Part shown: one piece after another, positions 1 to 12,872 of the stretch
How the letters are laid out: each line of letters opens with the position of its first letter
Position numbering within the stretch: the stretch's first letter is position 1
DNA from: Symbiodinium natans
Lineage: Eukaryota; Sar; Dinophyceae; Suessiales; Symbiodiniaceae
DNA: 64,000 bases
Reading direction: 5' to 3'
Assembly (NCBI GenBank): GCA_905221605.1
Contig: CAJNDS010002623.1
Coordinates: 980,871-1,044,870, forward strand
The notes under the pieces: model-generated
What the model saw: only the letters and a program-made list of their open reading frames with translations
Told to the model about the DNA's origin: nothing
The model's database searches: none
Translations under genes and position numbers: made by a program

Positions 1-1063
1 TTTCCAAAATCCAAAAACCCAAAAATCCCAACCCAAGTTTCGGATTTTTGGAAACTCGAGGAATTTGCTCAAAATCCAAAAAAACCCAAAATTCCTCGAG
101 TTTCCAAAATTCCAAAACCCCAGTTTCGGATTTTTGGAAACTCGAAGAATTTGCTCAAAATCCAAAAACACCCAAAATTCCTCGAGTTTCCAAAATCCAA
201 AAATCCAAAAATCCCAACCCCAGTTTCGGATTTTTGGAAACTCGAGGAATTTGCTCAAAATCCAACAAAACCAAAAATTCCTCGAGTTTCCAAAATTCCC
301 AAAATCCAAAAACCCCAACCCCAGTTTCGGATTGTTGGAAACTCGAGGAATTTGCTCAAAATCCAAAAAAACCCAAAATTCCTCGAGTTTCCAAAATTCC
401 AAAAATCCAAAAATCTCAACCCCAGTTTCGGATTTTTGGAAACTCGAGAATTTTGGGTTTTTTTGGATTTTGAGCAAATTCCTCGAGTTTCCAACAATCC
501 GAAACTGGGGTTGGGGTTTTTGGATTTTTGGAATTTTGGAAACTCGAGGAATTTTGGGTTTTGTTGGATTTCGAGGCTCCCGCTCGAGTTTCTAAAAATC
601 CAAACCTTGGGGTGGAATTTTTGGATTTTGGGAATTTTGGAAACTCGAGGAATTTTGGGTTTTTTGGATTTTGAGCAAATTCCTCGAGTTTCCAAAAATC
701 CGAAACTGGGGTTGGGATTTTTGGATTTTTGGAATTTTGGAAACTCGAGGAATTTTGGGTTTTTTTGGATTTTGAGCAAATTCCTCGAGTTTCCAAAAAT
801 CCGAAACTTGGGTTGGGGTTTTTGGATTTTTGCCATGAGAAATATGAAATTGGAAACTCGAGCGGGAGCCTCAAAATCAAAAAATCGAGCAAATTCCTCG
901 AGTTTCCAAAATTCCAAACCTTGGGGTGGATTTTTTTGGATTTTTGGAATTTTGGAAACTCGAGGAATTTGCTCGATTTTTGGATTTTGAGGCTCCCGCT
1001 CGAGTTTCCAAAAATCCAAACCTTTGGAGTGGATGTTTGGATGTTTGGATTTTTGGATTTTTA
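1..1063. repeat. Palindromic CTCGAG satellite, orientation switches near 450
   Basis: This is a tandem array of roughly 100-bp units. The landmark 'CAGTTTCGGATTTTTGG' recurs near 37, 121, 221, 322 and 423. Each unit is itself palindromic: arms of the type GGAAACTCGAGG and CCTCGAGTTTCC surround short A-rich spacers. Up to about 440 the units run one way. From about 450 the same modules appear reverse-complemented, mixed with a variant carrying GCTCCCGCTCGAG. Long open frames on both strands (for example 151-990 plus and 255-1019 minus) arise because the units lack stop codons; they are not genes. The window edge cuts the array, so its full size is unknown. Confidence 0.9.
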
Positions 1064-2090
1064 GAAACTGGATTTTTTTGATAAGAGTTTTTCAGGGGTT
1101 CTTATATGATTCCTTATTATGTTTTAGGCTGCCTATTAAATTTAATAATACTCCTGTTCACTTTAACGGGAGTCCTTATTTTACTAGCATTCTAAGTGAT
1201 TTTCAATGGCAATGGGATTCCTGTATTTGTTTAGTGGGGTTCGTGTTAGATTTTAAAGGATGCCTGTTAAAGGACTTTATTGGGTTTAATATTGATTCCT
1301 ATTCATTTCAATCAAATGCCAAATAATTGGAATCCGATTCTGAGTAATTGTAATAACATTCTTCTTCCTAGTTAGTTTTAATAAAGTCTTAGAAATTTAA
1401 AAAGCTTCATAACAAATTTTATACATATTCCTATTAATTTCAATAGGCTTCTTATTCATTTTCATAAGATGTCTTATTCATTTCAATTGGACTCGAAGTA
1501 ATGTTATTGTAACTCTCATTTGTTTTTTTAGCAATCCTGTTATTTAATTTTTTTAATAGTGTTTATTATAATTCTAACAGTACGACTCTTAGTGTTTGAA
1601 GTTTTGAAGGGTCCACATGACTTTTTTGAAAGAATTTTATTGGCTCCTCTTAATCCTTTAATAGGATTCATCTTCATGTTACACGGATTCCTGTTACTCT
1701 TAAAAAGAATTCATAGATTCTTTTGTCGGGTTCCTATTAATTTTAATAGCATTCCTATGAATTCAAAAGGGTTCCTATTCATTTGAATGGCCTTCCTATG
1801 GTTCCTCTGAATTTAGGACGCCAAGAAGTTTTAATAGGAGCTTCTACGTATTTCAACCAGGTTCTTATTAATTGTACGAGGTATAATTACTAAGTTTTCA
1901 AAAAAGACTCGTCTTAATTTCAATAGGGTTCTCATTCATTTTAATGGGGTTCCTATTGATTCAAACAGGATTCCTATTGAACTCATACGAAGCCTATGAA
2001 TCCTAATAAACTTAATAGGAACCCAAGTAAAACTAAGAGCAACCTTATTAAAATGAATAGCAATCCACGATGTCGAGCAAATTGTTCAGG
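1064..2090. repeat. AT-rich degenerate short-period repeat
   Basis: This is an AT-rich stretch made of many diverged copies of a motif of about 20 bases resembling TTCCTATTAATTTTAATAG, in both orientations (later copies read as CCTATTGAACTCATACG or TTAATAGGAACCC). It holds no TTTAGGG repeats, and its composition differs sharply from the GC-richer mosaic to its right. Short open frames at 1024-1326 and 1559-1786 are incidental. A weak echo of the motif lies at about 19790-19850. I see no gene. Confidence 0.7.
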
Positions 2091-2375
2091 TCCTTACAGC
2101 ATGCGTCCTTCTCACATCTGTCTGCATCTTTCATTGCGAACACAAAGCCGTACTAATCGAAAAAAATATGCTCTATTGTGTGTTAACGTGTCTGGCTACT
2201 GTGTGCAGCTACGCTGTCCGTCGCGCCCTCAGCCTTTTTTTCGCTTCCGGGGTCTGCCGAGGGGGGGGGGGGTGAGCTTATATTTATATGTATACTTATA
2301 TTTATATCTATATTTATGCAGGAATCACAGCTGCGGCCTGCATGCCGAGAGTACGGAACTTTAATCCGCAACGGT
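2091..2375. other. Boundary segment between satellites and telomeric mosaic
   Basis: This stretch of mostly unique sequence ends in a G10 run (about 2262-2271) and a TATATTTATA-type microsatellite (about 2277-2317). The first TTTAGGG-type array begins immediately after it. No gene is recognised; the open frame at 1996-2364 crosses the repeat boundary and looks random. Confidence 0.5.
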
Positions 2376-3690
2376 TTGGGGTTAGGGCTTAGGGCTTAGG
2401 GCTTAGGGTTTAGGGTTTAGGGTTTAGGGTTAAGGGTTTTGGGTTTAGGGTTTAGGGTTTAGGGTTTAGGGTTAAGGGTTTTGGGTTTAGGGTTCAGGGT
2501 TCAGGTTCAGGTTTTAAGGTTTAGGGTTTAGGGTTTAGGGTTTAGGGTTTCGGGTTTCGGGTTTCGGGTTTAGGGTTTAGGGTTTAGGGTTTAGGGTTTA
2601 GGGTTTAGGGCGGTTAGGGTCTAGGGTTCTAGGGTTCCAGGGTTCTAGCGTTCTAGGGCTTGGGGCTCAGGGCTGGTGCAGATCCACAGCCTTGACGTTG
2701 GAAGCGTCAGCAGCCTCGAAAAAGGAATGGAGGAACACCCTTAGGTGGTCCCTGAATATGGGCCCTTGATTGGGGGAGCCCTTGGTTACCCTAAACCCGG
2801 ATACCTAAACCCTAAACCCTAAACCCTGAACCCTAAACCCTAAACCCTGAACCCTAAACCCTGAACCCTAAATCCCTTGAATCCCAAACCCTAAACCCTA
2901 AACCCCACAAAGCCCAAGGGCCCATGTGCTTCATAGCCCTTCAAAAAAAGGTTGGGGATCATATCAAGGGGCCATGTAACGTCTTTTCTGGAAGCCCTGC
3001 CCAACCGAGTGACCCATGCACGCTTCAGGGTTCAGGGCTTAGGGTTTAGGGTTTAGGGATTAGGGTTTAGGGTTTGGGGTTCGGGGTTGAGGGTTAAGGT
3101 TACAAGTCGCCCATCTGCGCTTCATGAAGGGACCTGTGCCAGAAGCCCCCCTAAACCCGAAAAGCATGATTCGGAAACTTCCAGGGTAGTTTTGGGGTGT
3201 CTTCGAATGTATGGGTTCCTATCAGAACGTGAAGCCTTGGAAGCGGTAGAAGCCGAAACCTTAAACCCTTAACCCTAAACAGTGTTTGGGGTTTAGGGTT
3301 TAGGGTTTAGGGTCGCGCAGAGGCGTTGTGCCGCCCACGAATTTCCAATATGAGCAAGTGGATGTTGTTCTATATTCTAGTGCCAAGCCTACGGGCTGTA
3401 GGGTTCCCTTGCGCCTCGCCCTTGCGCCGCCTTGCGCCGTGCTAGTGTTTGGCCACACCGGCAAACATGCCAACCACAAAACGTGGTACCGACAAGCTCC
3501 TGGGGCGCTCAAATCACAAACCTTGCTCACCTTGCTCTACAAATCCCAGTGTTGAAGCTGTCCCTGGCCCTGGCCCACCTCCGAAGATCCTCTGCTAAGG
3601 CCCATAGCTTCACAACGGCCATGCTGTCTTGCGCCAGCCTTGCGCGTCCCTTCCGCCACAGGGCGCAACCTAAACCCTTGTTTTGGGGTG

Positions 3691-4057
3691 GAGCAAGTAC
3701 CCTTTTTGAAGATTTGCAGATACTCCAGCGGGGGGGGTTGGGGGGGGGGGGGGGGGGCGCAGAGCCCCCCCCCCATTTGCAACTACTTGGCTTGTGTGGC
3801 AGAGTTAGAGCCTGTGCTTGCGAGATTTTGAGCGGGGGGGTTGGGGGGGGGCGCAGCCCCCCCAATTTGCAAATTGTGCAGCAACAAAGAAAAAACACCA
3901 CAAATATTGGGCATCCCGAGCAAGTACTCTGTTTGAATACAGATACTCCAGCGGGAGGGTTGGGGGGGGGGGGGGGGGGCACAGCCCCTCCGATTTGCAA
4001 ATACTTGGCTTGCATGCCAGGTTTTAGAGACTGTGCTTGTGTGAGAGATTTGAGCGG
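3691..4057. repeat. Duplicated G-run/C-run hairpin element
   Basis: Two direct copies (about 3691-3836 and 3919-4057) begin with GAGCAAGTAC, carry GATACTCCAGCG followed by long G runs, then a short GCAGAGC or ACAGC turn into C runs and ATTTGCAA, and end with TTGAGCGGGG. A third, shorter G-run/C-run hairpin (about 3828-3880) sits between them. Each copy could form a G:C-rich foldback. The open frame 3432-4274 running through is glycine-rich low complexity and is not called as a gene. Confidence 0.7.
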
Positions 4058-6189
4058 GGTGCCTCTTGAAAAGCCTAAAAAACGCGGAGAGCGACAAGCA
4101 AATACTCGGGAGGCGTGCAGTTTCCGGACTCCAAATCCAGTTTCGAGTCCAGGATTTGCGTGCCTGTCTCAGCACCAGCGCGTGCCGGAAAGTACGCGCC
4201 TGCCGATGTTTTTGTACTTAAGCACAAAAAGGCCACCCGTGGTTGCGGGCAGCACAAGGCCGCTCCCCGTTTAGGGTTTAGAGTTTAGGGTTTAGGGTTC
4301 AGGGTTTAGGGTTTAGGGCTTAGGGGTTATTATCTTTGATGTTTTTGTGGGGGTTCTTAAGCAAATATAGGTGAGAATACCTCCAATGGACTTCGAAGCC
4401 ACATCTGAGTCTGACATCGCCATGGCGGACGCGCAGCGAAAATGGCAACCCGAAACCCCTAAGCCCTGCATCCTGAACCCCAAGGCCTAAACCTCTAAAT
4501 CCCTAAAACCCTCAACCGCTAAAATCCTGAAGCCCTCAACCCCTAAACCCCTAAAGCCCTCAACCCCTAAACCCCTTAAGCCCTCAACCCCTGAACCCTA
4601 GACCATCCAGAAACTCCCATCCAGCCCCCCCCCCCCCCCCCCGCCCAAAAAAAAAAAAAAAAAGGCCCTCAACCCCTGAACCCCTAACCCGAAACCCTAA
4701 ACCCTAAACCCTGAACCCTAAACCCTAAACCCTAAACCCCAAACCCCAAACCCTAAACCCCCTGAGAGTAGAGAAGTCCAGGCACGAGCTCCTCTTTGGA
4801 AGCCGGGAACTGCCCTGCGACGTTGGAGACCTTGACCTGATGGTTCGGTGCTGCAGGTTTAAGGATTTAGGGTTTAGGGTTTAGGGTTTAGGATTTGGGG
4901 TTTAGGGTTTAGGGTTTAGGGTTTAGGGTTTAGGGTTTAGGGTTTAGGGTTTAGGGTTTAGGGTTTAGGGTTTAGGGTTTAGGGTTTAGGGTTGCAATTG
5001 GAACCATGTTTGGGTAAAGGTTTAGGGGCTTAGGGGTTTGGGGAAAGTTGGTGGTCGGCTCTGCACCTGGAGGCTCCTAAACCCTGAATCTTAAGCCTGT
5101 CTTGCTTAGGGCTTAGGGTTTGGGGTTTGGGGTTTAGGGTTTAGGGTTTAGGGTTTAGGGTTTAGGGTTTAGGGTCTAGGGTTTAGGGTGTGGGGTTGAG
5201 GGCTCCCCTCGCTCCCCGCTGCCTGGATGTAAGACTCCTTGCCCTCGGAGTTGGCGAGCCTGGGATACCCAAGGAGCTTCCGGAAGGGTCTGGGGTCTAG
5301 TTGGGGGTTTGGGGGTCTAGGGGTTTGGGGTTTAGGGGTTTGGGGTTTAGGGTTTTAGGGTTTGAGGTTTAGGGTTTAGGGTTTAGGGTTTGGGGTTTGG
5401 GGTTAAGGGTTTGGGGGTTTGGGGGGTTTGGGGCTTAAGGTTTGGGGTTTCGGGTTTTCGGGTTTGGGGTTCAGGGCGGCTACCTGGGGTGTCTCAAAAC
5501 CCCCTAAAGGCTGTGTAAGGGATACTCCCACGGTTTAGGGGGGTAGGGCGGCTACCCTTGCGGTTCTGGAACTTGTAACGATGGCTACTATCATGAACAA
5601 TAAGAGGGTTTAGGGCTCACGGCTTTAGGGTTCAGGGTTTAATGGCTCAGGCTACTTCTAGCCCATTCGCAAGTGCACCTATCACCCAGTGACAAGCCCC
5701 TTGGGTTAAAAGTGTACTGATGGGTGGGCCCTAAACCCTAAACCCTAATACCATGAGCGTTCTCTCCTCAAGCTGCTTACTTGAACACCCCTCCCCCCCA
5801 CCCTCCCCCAATTAATAAAGGGGGGCTGGGGGGTACTTTGTGGGGTATTGAGGGTGCCTTTAGTGGTTTAGGGGCTTTGGGTTTGAGGATTTTGGGCTTA
5901 TGGCTTAGGGGTTCAGGGGTTTACGAGCTTGGGCTTCGGTTTTTCGCACCTGAAACGTAGCACAGTGCCTCACCCCGAACCCTAGAACCCACAAGCCCTG
6001 AAGCCCCAAATCGCACCCTAAACCCTAAGCCCTAAGTCCTAAGCCCTCAGCCCTAAACCCTAAACCCTAAACCCTAAGCTTCCTCTTTGGCAAGTCACTT
6101 GAGCTCCCCGACGAAGCCATCGGGGTGGAACTTCGACGCCTCCCTGAAAGAGCGAAAGGGCTTCAGGGTGCTTGAAGTGTTTAGGGTTA

Positions 6190-6535
6190 GGGTTTGGGGT
6201 TTGGGGTTTAGAGGGTTTAGGAGGCTTAGGGGGTTTAGGGGGTTTAGGAGGTTTAGGGGGTTTAGGGGGTTTAGGGGGTTTAGGGGGTTTAGGGGGTTTG
6301 GGGGGTTTAGGGGGCTTAGGGGGTTGAGGGGGTTTAGGGGGTTTAGGGGTGTTTTGGGGGGTTTAGGGGGTTTAGGTGGTTTAGGGGGTTTAGGGGGTTG
6401 AGGGGTTTAGGGGGTTTAGGGGGTTTGGGGGGTTTAGGGGGCTTAGGGGGTTGAGGGGGTTTAGGGGTTGAGGGGGTTTAGGGGGTTTAGGGGGTTTGGG
6501 GGGTTTAGGGGGCTTTGGGGGTTGGGGTTTAGGGC
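6190..6535 (+). repeat. TTTAGGGGG nonamer array
   Basis: About 340 bp of a telomere-like repeat whose unit is mostly TTTAGGGGG (nine bases) in place of the canonical heptamer, with scattered CTTAGGGGG and TTGAGGGGG variants. Because nine is a multiple of three, it produces a glycine/arginine-rich open frame (6087-6401) that is an artefact. Confidence 0.85.
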
Positions 6536-7950
6536 CTTTGGGTGGTTTATGTAGGGATTTGGGGCTTAGCTCCTCAACCCGCCCAAGGAACTTCCGGAAG
6601 GGTCTGGTTTGGGGTTTAGGGTTTGGGGTTGGGGTTTAGGGTAGGGCTTTAGGCTTGATCTGACGGGGATTTTACAGGGTGGGGATATTTCACACGCACT
6701 GCTGATGCTGTTTGTTTTCGCCGCCCCCCTTTGTGGCCACATGGAGCATTGTACACATGTTGAAGAGAAACGCCAGTTTGACAACTCGTCTATGTTGAAC
6801 TGTGTTGGCTTGAATGTTGCATATCAGCTTCAGCAGCAAACATGATGCAGGCAACAAACTGTCCGTCGAAACTTTGGAGGAATCGGCGTTTCACAAAACA
6901 CCAGGGCACAGTGGGATTTTTGGAGCCTCCGGAGAAAGTTGGATCCCGAGGCTTCACGATTTCCAGCTGCTTTGCAACACGTCGAGCATTCATAGCAGAA
7001 ATACATAACACTAAGCCCTAAACCCTAATCCTTAACCCTAAGCCCTAAATCAAAAAAACAACTAAACCCTAAACCCCAAACCCTAAACCTCAAACCCTAA
7101 ACCCTAAACCCTTTTTGGGGTACCCATTCTAAGGCGGCACCCTTTAAAAATGATCCCCAAAAGCGACCCTGAACCCTAAACCCTAAACCCTAAACCCAAA
7201 CCCTAAACCCAAACCCTAAACCCTGAACCCCTGACCCCTAAACCCTAAACCCTAAACCCCAAACCCCTACCTTAAGTCCAATTTCCACCAACGCTTTCAG
7301 CCCGGGGAGCAGGGTGGCGTTGCCCAGGAGGTCGTTCTTGTAGTTCCAGTCCTAGGATGGCCCTTAAAACGCTCTGAAAGATATTCCTGAATATGATCCT
7401 CTTGATTTGGGGTTGAGGGTTTAGGGTTTAGGGTTTAGGGTTTAGGGTTTAGGGTTTAGGGTTTAGGGTTTAGGGTTTAGGGTTTAGGGTTTAGGGTTTA
7501 GGGTTTAGGGCTTATAAGAGAAAACAAAAACTGTCCCAAGGGCCTACCGAGAGTCCTGGTCGTAGACCGTGAACCTCAGAGTCGCCGGAGAAGGATTTAG
7601 GGGGCTCAGGGCTTTAGGGTTGGTTTAGGGCTTAGGGGGCTTGTAGGGTTTAGGGTTTAGGGTTTTGGGTTTAGGGTTTAGGGTTTAGGGTTTAGGGTTT
7701 AGGGGTTTAGGGGTTTAGGGGTGTAGGGTTTAGGGTTGAGGGTTTAGAATTCAGGGCTTAGGGTGTAGGAGTTCAGACCCCGACCCCCCTAAAATTCTAA
7801 AGCCCCTCAAACCAACAGCCAGATGCTCTTGGAAAAGCCACAGAAAGCAACAGCTGCACCATGTCCGACTCGAGAGGCGCTGAATTAAGGAACCTTCCTT
7901 GAAGTAGATTTGGAACCCCTTATTCTTCTGTGAATATATTTATATATATA

Positions 7951-7955
7951 TATAC

Positions 7956-7986
<31 letters not shown>

Positions 7987-7997
7987 TGTATGTAGGT
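7951..7997 (+). repeat. (ATGT)n microsatellite
   Basis: A short TA run passes into about nine ATGT tetramers, ending in GTAGGTAGG. Confidence 0.9.
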
Positions 7998-9501
7998 AGG
8001 AGGTTGGATCATCACCTGCATTGCACGCACCAAGAAGCCCTAAACCCTCAACCATGACTGGCAAAGGTCGAGGGCAGTGCAACGCAGGGCGTCAATGTGC
8101 CGTTGAGGCGTAGCTCACGTTGCTTTTGGGTTTGGGACTTGAGCTTCTTAGAAGTTGCTGTTGATGCTTTTAGGGTTCATGGGTTTATGGTGGCTTTAGG
8201 GCTGTGGGGTTGATAGTCCTTTTTGGGTTTTTGGGTTTGGTTTATTTGGGGCTCTGGAGTTTAGGGGCTTGGGGCTTAGGGCTTGAGGGTTGCAGTGCTT
8301 GGGGGTGTCGGGCTGAAGCTACGGAACCCCCCTCACCTTGGCAGCTCCTACAGAAAATCCCTTTGAAACCCCTGGATGCCTTAGAGGGGCTTCAGTGCGC
8401 TGCCCACCTTGTATTTGGGGATCTTGCCTTGCAGGGGGTGCATGGAAAAAGGGTTTAGGGTTCAGGGTTTGGGGTCTGGGGTCTGGGGTTTGGGGTCTGG
8501 GGTCTGGGGATTGGGATTTTCGGTTTGGGGTTTGGGGTTTGGGGTTTGGGGTTTGGGGTTTGTGGTTTAGGGGCCTTGGGGTTAGGGCTTTGGGCGCTTT
8601 AGGGGTTTAGGGGTTCAGGGCTTTTGGGGCTTTAGGGGCTTTATTGGCTTTAGGGGCTTTAGGGGCTTTTGGGGGATTGGCCTCTCTGTTTTGGGCCGGG
8701 GAGGGAGGCGGGGGCAGAGATTCACTTGCTGGGAGAAAGATAAGCCCTGAAGAATGTGGGGAGTTTTGGGCTTCAGGGTTTAGGGTTTGGGGTTTAGGGT
8801 TCAGGGTTTAGGGTTTAGGGTTTAGGGTTTAGGGTTTAGGGTTTAGGGTTTAGGGTTTAGGGTTTAGGGTTTAAGGTTTAGGGCCTTCTTGAAGAGCACT
8901 GGAGTTCCCGAGTTTGGAGAGGGTGGGCTGCGCCTTCGAAGTCCCAGCAAGGGTCCAGGGTTCTTTCCACCACCGGAGTCTTGAAGGATGTCCCGGGCTG
9001 CCTTGGGCTTGTAAAATCTAGGGTTTAGGGTTTTGGGTTTAGGGTTTAGGGTTTAGGGTTTAGGGTTTAGGGTTTAGGGTTTAGGGTTTAGGGTTTAGGG
9101 TTTAGGGTTTAGGGTTTAGGGTTTAGGGTTTAGGGTTTAGGGTTTAGGGCTTAGGTTTAGGGTTTAGGGGTTAGGGGGTAGGGGTTAGGGGCTAGGGTTT
9201 GGGGGTTTAAGGGCTGGGGGTCCGTGACTCTGGGCATTTTGGCCTCAGGCGTGCGAACCTGAACCCTAACAGCACCTGTCGAGGATGGCGTGCGACCACA
9301 AATCCTACACCCCAAGCCCTGAACCGGCAAATTGTACAAGGGGAAGAAGCTGGGGATCATAGTCTTGGTATCATGTACTCACTCAGGCTCCCCCACACCC
9401 TACACCTCAACTCAGGTTTGTGCCACCGGCTTCAAGGTCTGGTGTGAAATCATCAACAACTCAGCCGCTGGAGATGCATGTGCATTCTAAGACTGCAGCA
9501 A

Positions 9502-9591
9502 ATGGGGATTCACGACAATCAGGGACCCCCAACATAGTACCCCACATAATAGGATTCCCCCATAAGGTACCCCTACCTTCGGAAAACCCCC
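9502..9591 (+). repeat. MITE-like family C, copy 1
   Basis: This contains the family's right end, GGTACCCCTACCTTCGGAA, and an internal GGATTCCCCCATAAGG. It is related to copies at 28527, 33749, 41527, 56695 and 56881. It has no coding capacity. Confidence 0.55.
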
Positions 9592-11340
9592 CACATGGAC
9601 TCCATAACCATGTGTGCAGCATCGTGCTGGCGTCGTTGCTTGGGCTGCTTCTTCTGGGAGAGCAGGTCACCCCACGCAGGAATCCGGGTGGAAAAGATGG
9701 CAACAGTTGAGGGCTTGGGGTTTAGGGTTTAGGGCTTAGAGCTTAGGGTTTAGTGTTTAGGGTTTAGGGTTTAGGGTTTAGGGTTTAGGGTTTAGTAATT
9801 TAGGGTTTAGGGTTTAGGGCCTTAGCTGAAACTTCGGATTCCGGAGACCCACAACCGGATTACCCTGAACAGCTGCTGCCCGCCGGGATGCCCGACGACC
9901 TCGCACGTACAGAACGGGTCCGACGTACCCCTGGGCACACAGCAACCTAAATGCCATACTTATACTCTAAACCCTAAATCCCACATCCTGAACCCTAAAC
10001 CCTAAATCCCACATCTTGAACCCTAAACCCTAAAGCCCGAACCCTAAATCCCACATCCTGAACCCTAAACCATTTAGCCTCAACCCTACAACTCTAAAGC
10101 CACGTCAGAGCCTCGGCCTTAAGGGTTTAGGGTTTAGGGTTTAGGGTTTAGGGTTTAGGGTTTCGGGTTTGGGGTTTAGGGTTTAGGGTTTAGGGTTTAG
10201 GGTTTAGGGTTTAGGGTTTAGGGTGTTTTGGGTGGCGAGTGCGGCGATGCACAGGAGAAAAGAGGCCAAGGTGCCCAAAACTCTTACGGTACTTACACGG
10301 TCCCTTAGTATGGGCCTTTAAAAGGGGGACCCCCTTATACACCCCGTAAGTACCCTGCCCAAATTTACGGGCACATGCATCAGAACCCTTTAAGGGAGGT
10401 AAGGGACCACCTTAAGGGCCGATGTAACTGCCCTTAGATGAGACGTATGGTCACTTCTCTCAAGTATGGCGCCTTCCGGGTTCCTTGTTATAGAGAGGCC
10501 CCTCTTATTTAGGGTACCCAAAAGGCACCACAATTTGGAGAACTGAACATATATATATATACGTAAACCTCAAATACCACAGCTTTTCTGGGCTAGGTTG
10601 TGCTTGGAGCTACAAAACACCGAAGCCGCGGCAGTTTCGGGCCCTTCCTGGGCGCCGAGCTTCCGCGGAGCTACTCGGAAGTTCATGGGTGGATATAAAC
10701 TGGGGTTGCCATTGTAAGTAGGGTAACCATACTGTAGCTATGAGTGGTCATGACATGAATTGGTACTTATAGCCCTGCTTACAACTATCCAGGAACCCTA
10801 AAGTACGCACAGTATTGGATATCCCCCAAATCCCCAAATCGTTTGAAACCCTAAGCCAAGCCCAGGTTTAGGGTTTAGGGTTTAGGGTTTAGGGTTTAGG
10901 GTTTAGGGTTTAGGGTTTAGGGTCTAGGGTTTAGGGTTTAGGGTTTCACGTGGGTTCAGGGGTACCACGATGCCCAGGTGCCAGTTCAGAAGGTTAAAGT
11001 CTGCCGCGCGCAGACCACGGGCCGACACGATCCGCACCTGGCTCCACATCGCCAGTTCTCTAAATTAGGGTTTAGGGTTTAGGGTTTAGGGTTTAGGGTT
11101 TAGGGTTTAGGGTTTAGGGTTCAGGGTTTAGGGTTTAGGGTTTAGGGTTTAGGGTTTAGGGTTTAGGGCTTAGGATCCCTTTTTGGGATCCCTTTTTGAA
11201 GGGTGCTGCCTCGCCATAGGTACCCAAAAAGGATTTTGGGTTTAGGGGGGGACCCCAGTTTAGGAAACTACATGTTGCAGCTCTTCGCTGCGCGCGGCGA
11301 CAAGAAGGGGTTCAGAGGGTTTAGGGGGTTTCAGGTCTAC

Positions 11341-11410
11341 TCGAAGGTTCATGGTACTTATGAGCCCAATGATAAGTGTACACATAACCCAATTACAACC
11401 ATACGGGCCT
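11341..11410 (+). repeat. MITE-like family B, partial copy
   Basis: It starts GAAGGTTCATGGTACTTATG and continues to CATAACCCAATTACAACCATA, matching one arm of the complete copies at 30587-30682 and 48106-48227. The other end is missing. Confidence 0.55.
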
Positions 11411-12872
11411 TCGTGGAGAACTGTCTTCAGCAACTCAAACCCACAACCCGAAACATCCACCCTCGCGCCTAAGCCCTCAAAAAACCTCTAAACCGCAACC
11501 CTACACCCTAACACCTCAACCCTCAATCCCTAAACCCCTAAACCCTAAACCCTAAACCCTAAACCCTAACCCCCTGAACCCTAAACCCCGAGACCCTAAA
11601 CTCAATTCGCCGCCAGGGGTACTCTGAGCCCTCCCCCTGCGGCGTGGGGTCGCTTGCCCAGTCGCCCAGACTCGCCTTAGGGCTTAGGGCTTAGGGCTTA
11701 GGGTTTAGGGTTTAGGGCTTAGGGCTTAGGGTTTAGGGTTTAGGGTTTAGGGTTTAGGGTTTAGGGTTTAGGGCTAGGGTTTAGGGCGGGGCTTCAGGGT
11801 TTAGGGTTTAGGGCTTAGGGCTTAGGGTTTCGGACTCTTGGGGCTCTAGGGTTTATGGTTTAGGGCTTTAAGGGCCTCGGGCTTCAGCTTTTGGGTTTTT
11901 GGGTTTAAGATGTCTGTAGGGTTTGCGGTTTAGGGTTTAGGGTTTAGGGTTTGGGGGGGTGGGGGGGTGTCCAGGCCGCGCACTGACGTCGCTTATCCAC
12001 CCGCCCCGGCCACCCATTCAAAACGGGTTCCCAAACTCAAAACCCGAAACACTAAACCCAAGGGTAGACGCCCTCCAAGCCGGATTCTCAGAGGCTTGCA
12101 GGGGTGCGTTGGCTCAAGGCTCTGTATAGGGTTTAGGGTCTAGGGTTTAGGGTGTAGGGTTTAGGTTTCGCGTTTATGGTTTAGGGCTTGGGGTTGAGGG
12201 TTAACGTTGACGGCTTAAGGTACCTAGCTCCGTCTAGCGCCCCGGCCGAAATGCCTATGAAGAAGTCGTAAGTTTAGAGGCTTTTCTGGGCGCACCTAAT
12301 CTTTGAGGCCTCCATCGCCTGAAATGCCCATGAACGCGTCTCAGAGGACCGTTTTTGGGTTTAGGGCTTAGGGCTCAGGGCTTAAGGTTTGCGGCTTAGG
12401 GTTTGGGGTTTAAGGTTTCGGGTTTTAGGTTTTGGGGTTTAGGGTTCAGGGTCAGGGCTTCTGGGCGGCGAAACGACACACTCTCGCAGTTCGGCTACAT
12501 TCACAATTTCAGATGTGTTGGACCCCATACACCTGGTCATGAAGAATATTGATGGCTCAGGGTTTAGCATATTGTCCAGAGATGGTTTTTGCCACTAGAG
12601 AATGCCATCAGAGTTTGAGTAGTAATGCTCACGGGCTTGACCTTGACTGTCGAACTCTTGCTCCTATTGCTACTCTTCGAACTACAAACCCCTAAACCCT
12701 AAACCCTAAACCCTAAACCCTAAACCCTAAACCCTAAACCTGAAACTGCGAATTCAAGACAGACCCTGAGCATCCCTGAGCGATGGAGGTGATACGAGGT
12801 GCTGTGGCAGGCGCGCGATTTCCTCTCAAGGGCCTTCGCTAGTGACAGGAACAAGGCACAAGTACACGGCAC

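Larger units (their letters stand above)
2376..12872. repeat. Interstitial telomeric mosaic, block 1
   Basis: Arrays of TTTAGGG (plus-strand G-rich) or CCCTAAA, pure to strongly degenerate, alternate with short non-telomeric pieces. Long pure G-strand arrays lie at about 4866-4992, 5119-5180, 7410-7510, 8803-8880, 9016-9150, 10120-10225, 10866-10945 and 11067-11168. C-strand arrays lie at about 2797-2905, 4680-4760, 7160-7265, 11530-11575 and 12685-12748. Strand orientation flips many times. The pieces between contain fragments of MITE-like elements (for example around 7119-7160, 10278-10362 and 10490-10530) and otherwise nothing I can identify. Open frames in this block are short and run through repeats. 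Confidence 0.9.

Noticed and set aside
151-1019. Long overlapping open frames on both strands in the first kilobase (up to 279 codons)
   Set aside because: They come from a stop-poor palindromic satellite and are open in several frames on both strands.
7-1060. CRISPR-like spaced repeats
   Set aside because: The spacers are themselves repeats of the same satellite, and the organism is eukaryotic.
3432-4274. 280-codon plus-strand frame
   Set aside because: It crosses G/C homopolymer hairpins and a duplication and is glycine-rich low complexity; overlapping frames are equally open.
6087-6401. Gly/Arg/Phe-rich frame resembling an RGG-type protein
   Set aside because: It is a translation of the TTTAGGGGG nonamer array.
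12109-12118. TTGGCTCAAG, matching the last 10 bases of the dinoflagellate spliced leader
   Set aside because: Only 10 bases match, the preceding bases (GGTGCG) do not fit, and there is no retrocopy structure downstream.
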